From assembly GCA_001797035.1 (NCBI GenBank), contig MGOE01000149.1:1-8183 (forward strand): a DNA stretch of 8,183 nucleotides. The letters run 5' to 3'. The notes beneath the pieces were generated by a model, which was not told the origin of the DNA, made no database searches, and saw only the letters and a list, made by a program, of their open reading frames with translations. Source of the DNA: Chloroflexi bacterium RBG_16_72_14 (GTDB lineage Bacteria > Chloroflexota > Limnocylindria > Limnocylindrales > CSP1-4). A program made the translations under genes and the position numbers. Below, in pieces: positions 1 to 5,671 of this stretch. The stretch's first letter is position 1; each line of letters opens with the position of its first letter.

Positions 1-427
1 CAAGACGCTCCTCCGGCACGAGCCTGGCGACGGCGGACATGCGCGCCGGCTGCTCGATCGCGGAGATCGCCGCGGCCAGCCCGGCGACGAGCATGACGCC
101 GATGACGGGCGCGTCGCCGACCCACGCGAGCCAGGCCAGGAGTCCGCTCGTGGTCGCCATCCCGATCGTCGCAAGGAAGAGCAGACGCCGCCGGTCGACC
201 GCGTCGGCCACGGAACCGCCCAAGAGGACGACGAGGGTCGACGGGACGAACTGGATGAAGGTCAGGATGGCGATCGCGAGCGCCGAGTCGGTCAGGACGT
301 AGACCTGGTACGGGAGCGCGATCCTCGTGATCTGACTGCCGACGATGCTGATCGCCTGGCCGGACCAGAGCAGGCGATATTGGCGGTCCCGCCGGATGGG
401 CTCGAGATCGACGAGGAGCCCGCGCAG
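1..427 (-). CDS. MFS transporter, EntS-like, N-terminal part (cut by window edge)
   Basis: This reading frame runs off the left edge, so about 142 N-terminal residues are visible of a protein expected to be near 400. It reads as an integral membrane carrier of the major facilitator superfamily, closest in pattern to the EntS/MFS_3 group. Visible are a cytoplasmic lead-in (VDLEPIRRDRQYRLLWSGQ), four hydrophobic segments near residues 17-45, 48-70, 83-103 and 107-124, the MFS loop 2-3 signature GGSVADAVDRRR (residues 70-81), and the family-like QPARMSAVARLVP (126-138) after the fourth segment. The substrate cannot be told; relatives export siderophores or drugs. The start is uncertain. No ATG, GTG or TTG lies in frame near the expected N-terminus. 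I mark a CTG 14 bases after the PPDK stop; the nearest canonical start is a GTG at 550, inside PPDK. The tight spacing behind PPDK suggests co-transcription. Family call good, start call poor. Confidence 0.82.
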   Translation of the reverse strand, partial: MRGLLVDLEPIRRDRQYRLLWSGQAISIVGSQITRIALPYQVYVLTDSALAIAILTFIQFVPSTLVVLLGGSVADAVDRRRLLFLATIGMATTSGLLAWLAWVGDAPVIGVMLVAGLAAAISAIEQPARMSAVARLVPEERL

Positions 428-441
428 GCGGGCGCGGCTGG

Positions 442-3222
442 CTACTTGTCTCGCTCCCCAAGCGCCAGGGTGGCCTGCGCCGCGGCCAGCCGGGCGACCG
501 GGACGCGGAAGGGCGAGCAGGACACGTAGTCGAGCCCGATCCGCTCGCACTTCGCGATCGATTCGGGGTCCCCGCCGTGCTCGCCGCAGATGCCGAGCTC
601 GAGGTCCGGCCGCGCGGCACGGCCCTTGTCGACGGCGATCTTCATCAGCCCGGCGACGGCGTCGTCGAGGGTCTGGAACGGGTTCACCGGCAGGATGCCG
701 TCCTCGACGTACTTGAGCAGGAAGCCGCCCTCGGCGTCGTCGCGGCTGTAGCCGAACGTCATCTGCGTGAGGTCATTGGTGCCAAAGCTGAAGAACGCTG
801 CCTCGCGCGCGATCTCGTCGGCGGTCAGGGCGCCGCGCGGGATCTCGATCATGGTGCCGAACTTGTAGTCCAGCGCCACGCCAGCCGCGTGGGCGATGCG
901 GTCGGCCTCGGCCTCCAGCAGTCCGCGGGTTACCTTCAGCTCGTTCACGTGGCCGACCAGCGGGATCATGATCTTGGCGATCGGGTTGCCGCCGGCCTTC
1001 TTGACCGCGATCTGGGCGTTGAGGATGGCCCGGGTCTGGATCTTCACGAAGTCCGGGATCATGATCCCCAGGCGGCAGCCGCGCAGCCCGAGCATCGGGT
1101 TCTGCTCGTGCATCGACTTGATCGTCGCGAGCAGCTCCTTGTCCTCGTCGGACGCGCCGCCGCTCATCTCGGCGCGGGTCACCTTGACCAGCTGCTCCTC
1201 GAGGTTGGGCAGGAACTCGTGGAGCGGCGGGTCGATCAGGCGCACGACGACCGGCAGGCCGTCCATGGCGCGGAAGATGCCCTCGAAGTCGCCCTGCTGG
1301 AGCCGCTCCAGCTTGGCCATCGCGGCATCGAAGGTGGCGACGGTCTCGGCCTCGTCCGCCGTCAGCTCGTCGCCTGCCGTCACCTTGGCCTTGGCCCGGG
1401 TGGCCACGGCAGCCACGAGGATCGCGCCGCGCACGATCTCCAGGCGCTCGCCCTCGCGGAACATGTGCTCGGTGCGGCACAGCCCGATGCCCTGGGCGCC
1501 GTAGCCGCGGGCCTGGGCGGCCTCCTCGGGCTTGTCGGCGTTGGTCCAGATCTCCATGCGCCGGATGCCGTCGGCCCAGCCGAGAACCCGTTGCAGCTCG
1601 GGCTGGTCCTCGAACCTCGCAGCGACGGTGGGCAGCGCGCCGAGGAACACGTCACCGGTGGAGCCGTCCACGCTGATCCAGTCGCCCTCGGCGAAGTTGA
1701 CGCCGGACAGGTTGCTGTGCGCCGAGCCGCGGCCGTAGTCCACGATCAGCTCCGCGCAGCCCGCGACGCACGGCTTGCCGATCTGGCGCGCGACGACCGC
1801 GGCGTGGGACGTGGCGCCGCCGCGGGCGGTCAGGATCCCCTCGGCCACGGCCATGCCGTGGAAGTCGTCGGGCGAGGTCTCGACGCGCACCAGGATGACC
1901 TTCTCGCCCCGGGCGACCCACTCCACGGCGTGGTCCGCGCTGAACACGGCCCGCCCGACGGCGGCACCCGGCGAAGCGTTGAGCCCCCTGGCCAGCCGGT
2001 CCGCGCCCTGGCGGGCCTGGGGGTCGAACTGCGCGCGGAGGAGCTGGTCCACCTGGGCCGGCTCGATCCGGGCGACCGCCTCCTCCTTCGTGATCAGGCC
2101 CTCGGCCACCATGTCCACCGCGATCTTCACGGCCGCCGCCGCGGTCCGCTTGGCGTCGCGGGTCTGGAGCATGTACAGGCGGCCGCGCTCGATCGTGAAC
2201 TCGAGGTCCTGGACGTTGCGGTAGTGCTGCTCGAGCTGCGTGCCGATGCGCTGGAACTCGGCGTAGACGGCCGGCATCTCCTCGGCCATGTGCTGGATCC
2301 TGGGCGCGGTGCGGATGCCGGCGACGACGTCCTCGCCCTGGGCATTGACGAGGTACTCGCCGTACAGCACCTTCTCGCCCGTGTTCGGGTCACGGGTGAA
2401 GGCGACCCCGGTGCCCGAGTCGTCGCCCATGTTGCCGAACACCATCGTCACGACGTTGACGGCCGTGCCCAGGTCGTGCGCGATCTTCTGGCTGTTGCGG
2501 TAGTCCACCGCGCGCTTGCCGAACCAGCTGGCGAACACCGCCTTGATGGCCAGGTCCAGCTGCTCGTAGGGGTCGGTCGGGAAGTCGCGGCCGGTGTCCT
2601 CGCGGACGATGCGCTGGTACTCCGCGACGAGGGCGCCCAGGTCATCGACCGTGAGGTCCGTGTCCTTGGCGTCCGGCCCGTGAGCCGCCTTGCGCGCCTC
2701 GAGGGGGTGCTCGAAGCGGGCGCCGTCCACGTCCATGACGATCCGCCCGAACATCGCGATGAAGCGCCGGTAGGCGTCCCAGCCGAACCGCTCGTTGCCG
2801 GTCAGGGCGATGAGGCCCCCGAGCGTCTCCTCGTTGAGGCCCAGGTTGAGGACCGTGTCCATCATGCCGGGCATCGAGAACTTGGCGCCCGAGCGGACCG
2901 ACACCAGGAGCGGGTTCTTCGGGTCGCCGAAGCCCTTGCCCGACTGCGCCTCGACCTCCTTCATCGCGCCCAGCACGTCCTCCCACAGGCCCTCGGGGAG
3001 CTGCTTGCCGCTGGCAAAGTAGTCGTTGCAGGCCTCGGTGGTGATCGTGAAGCCCGGCGGCGTCGGCAGGCCGGCCAGCGTCATCTCGGCGAGACCCGCG
3101 CCCTTGCCGCCGAGCAGGTCCTTCATCCTGCCGTGGCCTTCGGCCGCACCGCCTCCCCAGGCGTAGATGTAGCGCTTTGCGGCGACGTGCGGACGCTCGG
3201 TGGTCTGGGCAGGGCTGGCCAT
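442..3222 (-). CDS. ppdK: Pyruvate, phosphate dikinase (PPDK)
   Basis: Cytoplasmic enzyme that interconverts pyruvate + ATP + Pi and PEP + AMP + PPi, feeding gluconeogenesis or running as a PPi-linked pyruvate kinase. The 926-residue protein has the full family layout. The N-terminal ATP-grasp domain includes KGAGLAEM (40-47), SVRSGAKFSMPGMMDT (108-123) and GTGVAFTRDPNTGEK (270-284). The phosphohistidine domain has GGATSHAAVVAR, with catalytic His473 and Thr471 at the place phosphorylated by the PDRP regulator in studied PPDKs. The C-terminal PEP/pyruvate barrel has RTEHMF (583-588), RLIDPPLHEFLP (661-672), Mg ligands Glu793 and Asp817, and the acid/base Cys879 in GICGEHGG. It is longer than the usual 870-900 residues, partly from an extra stretch near 608-632. 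ATG at 3222 is chosen because AAGGAG sits 10 bases upstream and family similarity begins just after it; the frame stays open to 4440 but covers another gene. No PDRP gene is in the window. Confidence 0.97.
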   Translation of the reverse strand: MASPAQTTERPHVAAKRYIYAWGGGAAEGHGRMKDLLGGKGAGLAEMTLAGLPTPPGFTITTEACNDYFASGKQLPEGLWEDVLGAMKEVEAQSGKGFGDPKNPLLVSVRSGAKFSMPGMMDTVLNLGLNEETLGGLIALTGNERFGWDAYRRFIAMFGRIVMDVDGARFEHPLEARKAAHGPDAKDTDLTVDDLGALVAEYQRIVREDTGRDFPTDPYEQLDLAIKAVFASWFGKRAVDYRNSQKIAHDLGTAVNVVTMVFGNMGDDSGTGVAFTRDPNTGEKVLYGEYLVNAQGEDVVAGIRTAPRIQHMAEEMPAVYAEFQRIGTQLEQHYRNVQDLEFTIERGRLYMLQTRDAKRTAAAAVKIAVDMVAEGLITKEEAVARIEPAQVDQLLRAQFDPQARQGADRLARGLNASPGAAVGRAVFSADHAVEWVARGEKVILVRVETSPDDFHGMAVAEGILTARGGATSHAAVVARQIGKPCVAGCAELIVDYGRGSAHSNLSGVNFAEGDWISVDGSTGDVFLGALPTVAARFEDQPELQRVLGWADGIRRMEIWTNADKPEEAAQARGYGAQGIGLCRTEHMFREGERLEIVRGAILVAAVATRAKAKVTAGDELTADEAETVATFDAAMAKLERLQQGDFEGIFRAMDGLPVVVRLIDPPLHEFLPNLEEQLVKVTRAEMSGGASDEDKELLATIKSMHEQNPMLGLRGCRLGIMIPDFVKIQTRAILNAQIAVKKAGGNPIAKIMIPLVGHVNELKVTRGLLEAEADRIAHAAGVALDYKFGTMIEIPRGALTADEIAREAAFFSFGTNDLTQMTFGYSRDDAEGGFLLKYVEDGILPVNPFQTLDDAVAGLMKIAVDKGRAARPDLELGICGEHGGDPESIAKCERIGLDYVSCSPFRVPVARLAAAQATLALGERDK

Positions 3223-3232
3223 CGTGCAGGGG

Positions 3233-3238
3233 CTCCTT
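3233..3238 (-). promoter_or_regulatory. Ribosome binding site of ppdK
   Basis: AAGGAG on the minus strand, 10 bases upstream of the ATG at 3222. It decides the start of PPDK within a frame that would otherwise stay open for another 1.2 kb. Confidence 0.8.
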
Positions 3239-3303
3239 GACTCGAGAACGGCGGGCGGCCGTGGGGACGCGGCCCGCGAGGCACCTCTTTGGGAAACGTG
3301 GCG

Positions 3304-3309
3304 ATTGTA
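3304..3309 (-). promoter_or_regulatory. Candidate -10 box for ppdK
   Basis: TACAAT read on the minus strand, one base from the TATAAT consensus, in a stretch otherwise above 75% G+C. It lies 81 bases upstream of the ppdK ATG. The matching -35 region (about 3327-3332) has no consensus sequence, so an activator or an unusual sigma factor would be needed. Confidence 0.35.
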
Positions 3310-3330
3310 CGCCGCCGCCCGCGTGGGCCC

Positions 3331-3349
3331 GGGTTGCGCGGGGGTTGCG
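3331..3349. repeat. 8-base direct repeat at the -35 position of ppdK
   Basis: GGGTTGCG occurs at 3331-3338 and again at 3342-3349, an 11-base period, close to one helical turn. Read toward ppdK it is CGCAACCC twice, ending 21 bases before the candidate -10 box, where the -35 would lie. It may be an activator or repressor half-site pair. It is short, so chance cannot be excluded. Confidence 0.3.
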
Positions 3350-3503
3350 AGTCGGGTCCGAGCCGCCCGACGAACAGGGCCAGGTGCCCCGCGACGAGGG
3401 GCCGTTGGTGTCTTGGCACGCTCGGATCCCCGGTCGCGGCCCCGCCAGCGACTACACTCTGGACGACCGCCGGACCCGCTTGCGTGGCCGTCGCGAACCC
3501 AGC

Positions 3504-3508
3504 AGGAG
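3504..3508 (+). promoter_or_regulatory. Ribosome binding site of the Fpr-like gene
   Basis: AGGAG ends 8 bases before the GTG at 3517. It supports GTG as the start over in-frame starts further upstream (first at 3289), which would add about 76 residues of low-complexity sequence with no family character. Confidence 0.75.
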
Positions 3509-3516
3509 CCCATCAC

Positions 3517-4329
3517 GTGACTCAACACCACGAGGACCCGCGCGTCATCGAGACCGATGCCGAAGCGTACAACGCGACGCTCGTCCGGCGCGAGGACCTG
3601 ACCCACGACCTTGCCTACTTCTGGGTCAGGTTCGATGGCGAGGCGACGCCGTTCGAGCCCGGGCAGTACATGACCACCGGCGTGGTGACCGACGGCAAGA
3701 TGCTCCAGCGGCCGTACTCGGTGGCCTCCGCGCCGTTGGTCGCGAACAGCGAGGGGTACGAGCTGTTCGTCCGGCACGTGCCGGTGATCCGGTTCACGAC
3801 GGCGCTGTGGCGGCTGCCGGTCGGCCACCGGATGCGGATGATCGGGCCCAAGGGCAAGTTCATGCTCGAGCCCGACGACGACCGGACGCACCTGTACGTG
3901 TCCACCGGCACGGGCATCGCGCCATTCATCTCGATGATCCGCGAGACGATGGCCCAGGGCCATGCGCGCCGCACCGTGCTGCTCAACGGCTGCTCGTTCT
4001 CCGACGAGCTGGGCTACCGCCGCGAGCTGGAGGCGTGGGAGCAGGACCCGGCCTACCGGCTGCGCTACGTGCCCACGATCTCTCGTCCCGCGGACCCGCG
4101 CAACGCGGGCTGGGCGGGGCACGTCGGGCGCGCCGAACAGGTCATCACGGACGTGTGCCGCGAGCACGGGCTGCGACCCGACAGGACCGTCGTCTACATC
4201 TGCGGCAACCCGGACATGATCCTCAACGTGGAGCGGGCGCTGATGGACCGCGGCTTCCCGGAGTTCCACGTGAAGAAGGAGCTCTACTGGCCGAAGGGCA
4301 AGGCCCAGGCGGGCGTGCCGGCTGGCTGA
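3517..4329 (+). CDS. fpr: Ferredoxin/flavodoxin-NADP+ reductase, Fpr type
   Basis: A 270-residue soluble flavoprotein predicted to pass electrons between NADP(H) and ferredoxin or flavodoxin through one FAD. The N-terminal beta-barrel carries the FAD motif RPYSVAS (65-71), preceded by PGQYMTTG (48-55). The C-terminal NADP-binding domain has GTGIAPFISMIRE (131-143), GHVGRAE (201-207) and CGNPDM (229-234). Length matches bacterial Fpr proteins (about 250-275). The C-terminus reads HVKKELYW followed by a 12-residue tail; bacterial Fprs often end near an aromatic residue that stacks on the flavin, so the added tail is slightly unusual. The start is GTG with a good ribosome site. The gene is divergent from ppdK and lies 502 bases upstream of another ferredoxin/NADP(H) enzyme pair on the same strand. 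A related oxidoreductase of the same fold is possible, but the motif set favours Fpr. The physiological electron partner is not encoded in this window. Confidence 0.9.
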   Translation: MTQHHEDPRVIETDAEAYNATLVRREDLTHDLAYFWVRFDGEATPFEPGQYMTTGVVTDGKMLQRPYSVASAPLVANSEGYELFVRHVPVIRFTTALWRLPVGHRMRMIGPKGKFMLEPDDDRTHLYVSTGTGIAPFISMIRETMAQGHARRTVLLNGCSFSDELGYRRELEAWEQDPAYRLRYVPTISRPADPRNAGWAGHVGRAEQVITDVCREHGLRPDRTVVYICGNPDMILNVERALMDRGFPEFHVKKELYWPKGKAQAGVPAG

Positions 4330-4382
4330 CGCAGGCAGGCTGAACGCCAAGCGCCGCCGCGCCACCGCGCCACCATCGGTGG

Positions 4383-4401
4383 CCGTGCGTCGCACGCACG
4401 G
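4383..4401. repeat. Palindrome copy 1 of 4
   Basis: CCGTGCGT CGC ACGCACGG: perfect 8-base arms around a 3-base centre. First of four related palindromes in this intergenic region. Confidence 0.8.
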
Positions 4402-4423
4402 ATCCTGGGCGCGCGTGCTGGAG

Positions 4424-4442
4424 CCGTGCGTGCCGCGCACGA
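4424..4442. repeat. Palindrome copy 2 of 4
   Basis: CCGTGCGT GCC GCGCACGA: same unit with two changes in the right arm; a 6-base perfect core (CGTGCG / CGCACG) remains. It starts 41 bases after copy 1. Confidence 0.7.
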
Positions 4443-4458
4443 TGACGGCGCCGCAGAC

Positions 4459-4481
4459 GCCGGTTCGGGCCCGAATCCGGC
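4459..4481. repeat. Bulged inverted repeat inside the palindrome array
   Basis: GCCGG / CCGGC arms (4459-4463, 4477-4481) enclose a perfect 12-base palindrome TTCGGGCCCGAA (4464-4475), with one unpaired T at 4476. As RNA it would form a long GC-rich stem. There is no following T run, so if it terminates the Fpr transcript it is not a classical intrinsic terminator. It lies in the wider gap between palindrome copies 2 and 3. Confidence 0.55.
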
Positions 4482-4485
4482 TCTA

Positions 4486-4506
4486 GCCGTGCGTGCCACG
4501 CACGGC
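4486..4506. repeat. Palindrome copy 3 of 4
   Basis: GCCGTGCGT GCC ACGCACGGC: perfect 9-base arms around a 3-base centre, the best copy. Its 19-base core (4487-4505) starts 63 bases after copy 2. Confidence 0.8.
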
Positions 4507-4527
4507 CGCAGCACCGCGGCACGGAAT

Positions 4528-4546
4528 CCGTGCGCGGCACGCACGG
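4528..4546. repeat. Palindrome copy 4 of 4
   Basis: CCGTGCGC GGC ACGCACGG: one mismatched pair next to the centre. It starts 41 bases after copy 3, repeating the copy 1 to copy 2 spacing. Its right arm is also the beginning of the 35-base direct repeat. Confidence 0.75.
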
Positions 4547-4621
4547 GCAGCGCATCTCGCGGGAGCGGGGCCGCACGGGCAGCGCGACGCACGGGCAGCG
4601 CATCGCGCGGGAGCGGGGCCG
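4539..4621. repeat. 35-base direct repeat, two copies and a fragment
   Basis: The unit at 4539-4573 recurs at 4587-4621 with a single difference (T4557 versus G4605), a 48-base period. Between them, 4574-4585 is a partial third copy (CACGGGCAGCGC). Both units begin with ACGCACGGGC, the right arm of the palindrome family, so they look like a duplication that started from palindrome copy 4. No protein role is seen. Confidence 0.8.
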
Positions 4622-4757
4622 GCCGCACCACGACGCCGAGCGCGCGACGACCGGCCCGGGTCTACGATGGCCGCCTGCCGATGGGATCGTCACGGCCGCG
4701 TCCCTGCCTACGCCCCGGTCGGCCCGCTCCGCAGGTGACCTTCGGACCGCTGCTCGG

Positions 4758-4788
4758 GGCCGGTGGCATGTAACGCCGCCACCCGGCC
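4758..4788 (+). promoter_or_regulatory. Strong hairpin in the predicted nfnA leader
   Basis: GGCC + GGTGGC (4758-4767) pairs with GCCACC (4778-4783), a bulged C4784, and GGCC (4785-4788), closing a 10-base loop. This ten-pair GC stem ends 43 bases before the nfnA ATG. It could be an attenuator, a protein-binding leader element or a terminator of upstream transcription; there is no T run. It matches no riboswitch class I recognise. Confidence 0.35.
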
Positions 4789-4831
4789 TGGGCGACGATC
4801 GGAGCACCACCCGCACCAGCCAAGAGGTCGC

Positions 4832-5671
4832 ATGCATCCGGTCGTCGAGCGTGAGCAGCTCTCCCCCAACGTCGTCCGCCTCGTCGTCGAGGCGCCGCGG
4901 ATCGCCAGGGTCCGCAAGCCGGGCCAGTTCGTCATCGTCCGCAAGGGACCGGGCGCGGAGCGCATCCCGCTGACCATCGCGGACATCGACCCCCAGGCGG
5001 GCACCATCACGCTCATGATCCAGGCGATCGGCGCGAGCACGACAGAGCTGTGCGCCCTCCAGGTGGGCGAGACGATCCAGGACGTCGCCGGGCCGCTGGG
5101 TCAGGCCACGGAGCTCATCGAGCACGGTCACGCGGTGTGCGTCGGTGGCGGCGTGGGCACGGCGGTGATCCTGCCGATCGCCCGCGAGCTCGCCCGACGC
5201 GGGATCAGGGTCACGAGCGTGATCGGCGGCCGCTCGCGCGAGTGGGTGATCCTCGAGGACGAGCTCCGCACCGCGGGTGACGTGGTCGCCTGCACGGACG
5301 ACGGCTCCTACGGCCGTCCGGGCTTCGTCACCGAGGCGCTCAAGGACCTGCTCGACGCCGGCGGGGTGGACGCCGTGTACGCGGTGGGGCCGGTGCCCAT
5401 GATGAAAGCGGTGTCGAGCCTCACGCTCCCCTACGGCGTCGCGACCACCGTATCGCTCAACGCGATCATGGTCGACGGCACGGGGATGTGCGGCGGCTGC
5501 CGGGTCACGATCGGCGGCGAGACGAAGTACGCCTGCGTGGACGGCCCCGAGTTCGACGGCCACCAGGTGAACTTCGGGGAGCTGGCCGACCGCCTCACGA
5601 CCTACCGACCGTTCGAGCAGCAGGCGCTCGACAAGCTGGGTGCCTGCGCGACCACCGAGGTGAAGGCATGA
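4832..5671 (+). CDS. nfnA: NfnA/SudB-type small subunit: FAD/[2Fe-2S] NAD(P)H oxidoreductase
   Basis: A 279-residue subunit of the NADH-dependent ferredoxin:NADP+ oxidoreductase / sulfide dehydrogenase family. In characterised Nfn it binds FAD and NAD(H) and carries a [2Fe-2S] cluster. Visible here: N-terminal FAD-binding barrel with RIPLTIAD (44-51); nucleotide-binding domain with GGGVGTAVILPIA (105-117) and VGPVPMMKA (185-193); and a C-terminal cluster site Asp215-x4-Cys220-x2-Cys223-x11-Cys235. That Asp-Cys3 set is the ligand pattern described for Pyrococcus SudB/Nfn, and it separates this protein from PyrK (DHODH electron-transfer subunit), which uses four Cys. ATG at 4832 is chosen because AAGAGGT (4822-4828) precedes it by 3 bases and similarity begins at once; an in-frame GTG at 4763 would add unrelated residues. 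The stop overlaps the next start by four bases (ATGA), implying translational coupling with nfnB. Confidence 0.9.
   Translation: MHPVVEREQLSPNVVRLVVEAPRIARVRKPGQFVIVRKGPGAERIPLTIADIDPQAGTITLMIQAIGASTTELCALQVGETIQDVAGPLGQATELIEHGHAVCVGGGVGTAVILPIARELARRGIRVTSVIGGRSREWVILEDELRTAGDVVACTDDGSYGRPGFVTEALKDLLDAGGVDAVYAVGPVPMMKAVSSLTLPYGVATTVSLNAIMVDGTGMCGGCRVTIGGETKYACVDGPEFDGHQVNFGELADRLTTYRPFEQQALDKLGACATTEVKA
5657..5662 (+). promoter_or_regulatory. Ribosome binding site of nfnB within nfnA
   Basis: GAGGTG lies inside the last codons of nfnA, 5 bases before the overlapping ATG at 5668. With the ATGA overlap it indicates coupled translation and roughly matched subunit production. Confidence 0.65.

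Larger units (their letters stand above)
3223..3516. promoter_or_regulatory. Divergent intergenic region between ppdK and the Fpr-like gene
   Basis: A 294-base non-coding stretch separates two head-to-head genes, so it should hold both promoters. Toward ppdK there is a good -10-like TACAAT (3309 to 3304, minus strand), which would give a leader of roughly 75 bases. No clear -35 is seen, but a direct repeat sits at that place. Toward the Fpr-like gene a TACACT (3453-3458) lies about 58 bases before the GTG start, with no convincing -35 at 17 bases. The rest is very GC-rich and shows no reading frame with family character. The promoter boxes are inference from consensus. Confidence 0.45.
4330..4831. 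other. 502-base repeat-rich non-coding region
   Basis: No reading frame here has family character; those that stay open do so because of base composition and repeats. Contents in order: a small inverted repeat at 4369-4383 (GCCACC / GGTGGC) that could end the Fpr transcript; four 19-base palindromes between 4383 and 4546; a bulged hairpin at 4459-4481; an inverted repeat at 4519-4533 (GCACGGA / TCCGTGC); a 35-base direct repeat at 4539-4573 and 4587-4621; a weak -10-like TACGAT at 4663-4668; a strong hairpin at 4758-4788; and the nfnA ribosome site. The promoter of the nfnAB operon should be within it. Confidence 0.7.

Noticed and set aside
577..3240. Long plus-strand frame of 887 codons opposite ppdK
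   Set aside because: It mirrors PPDK codons, is full of Val, Leu, His, Asp, Ala and Arg without domains or motifs, and has no matching ribosome site. Long antisense frames are common in high-GC genes.
3223..4440. Upstream extension of the PPDK frame on the minus strand, giving a 1332-residue protein
   Set aside because: The extension has no family character, lies opposite the well-supported Fpr gene, and a strong ribosome site marks the ATG at 3222. The frame is open because of high GC.
4383..4621. Possible CRISPR array
   Set aside because: The palindromes are 19 bases with unequal gaps (22 and 44 bases between units), the gaps contain further repeats, and there are no cas genes.
4426..4773. 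Small plus-strand frame with repeated TGSASRGSGA peptide
   Set aside because: The peptide repeat is only the translation of the 35-base DNA repeat (48-base period, a multiple of three). There is no ribosome site or family character.
4223..5563. Minus-strand frame of 446 codons across the intergenic region and nfnA
   Set aside because: It is antisense to nfnA, has a composition typical of a shadow frame and contains no recognisable domain.
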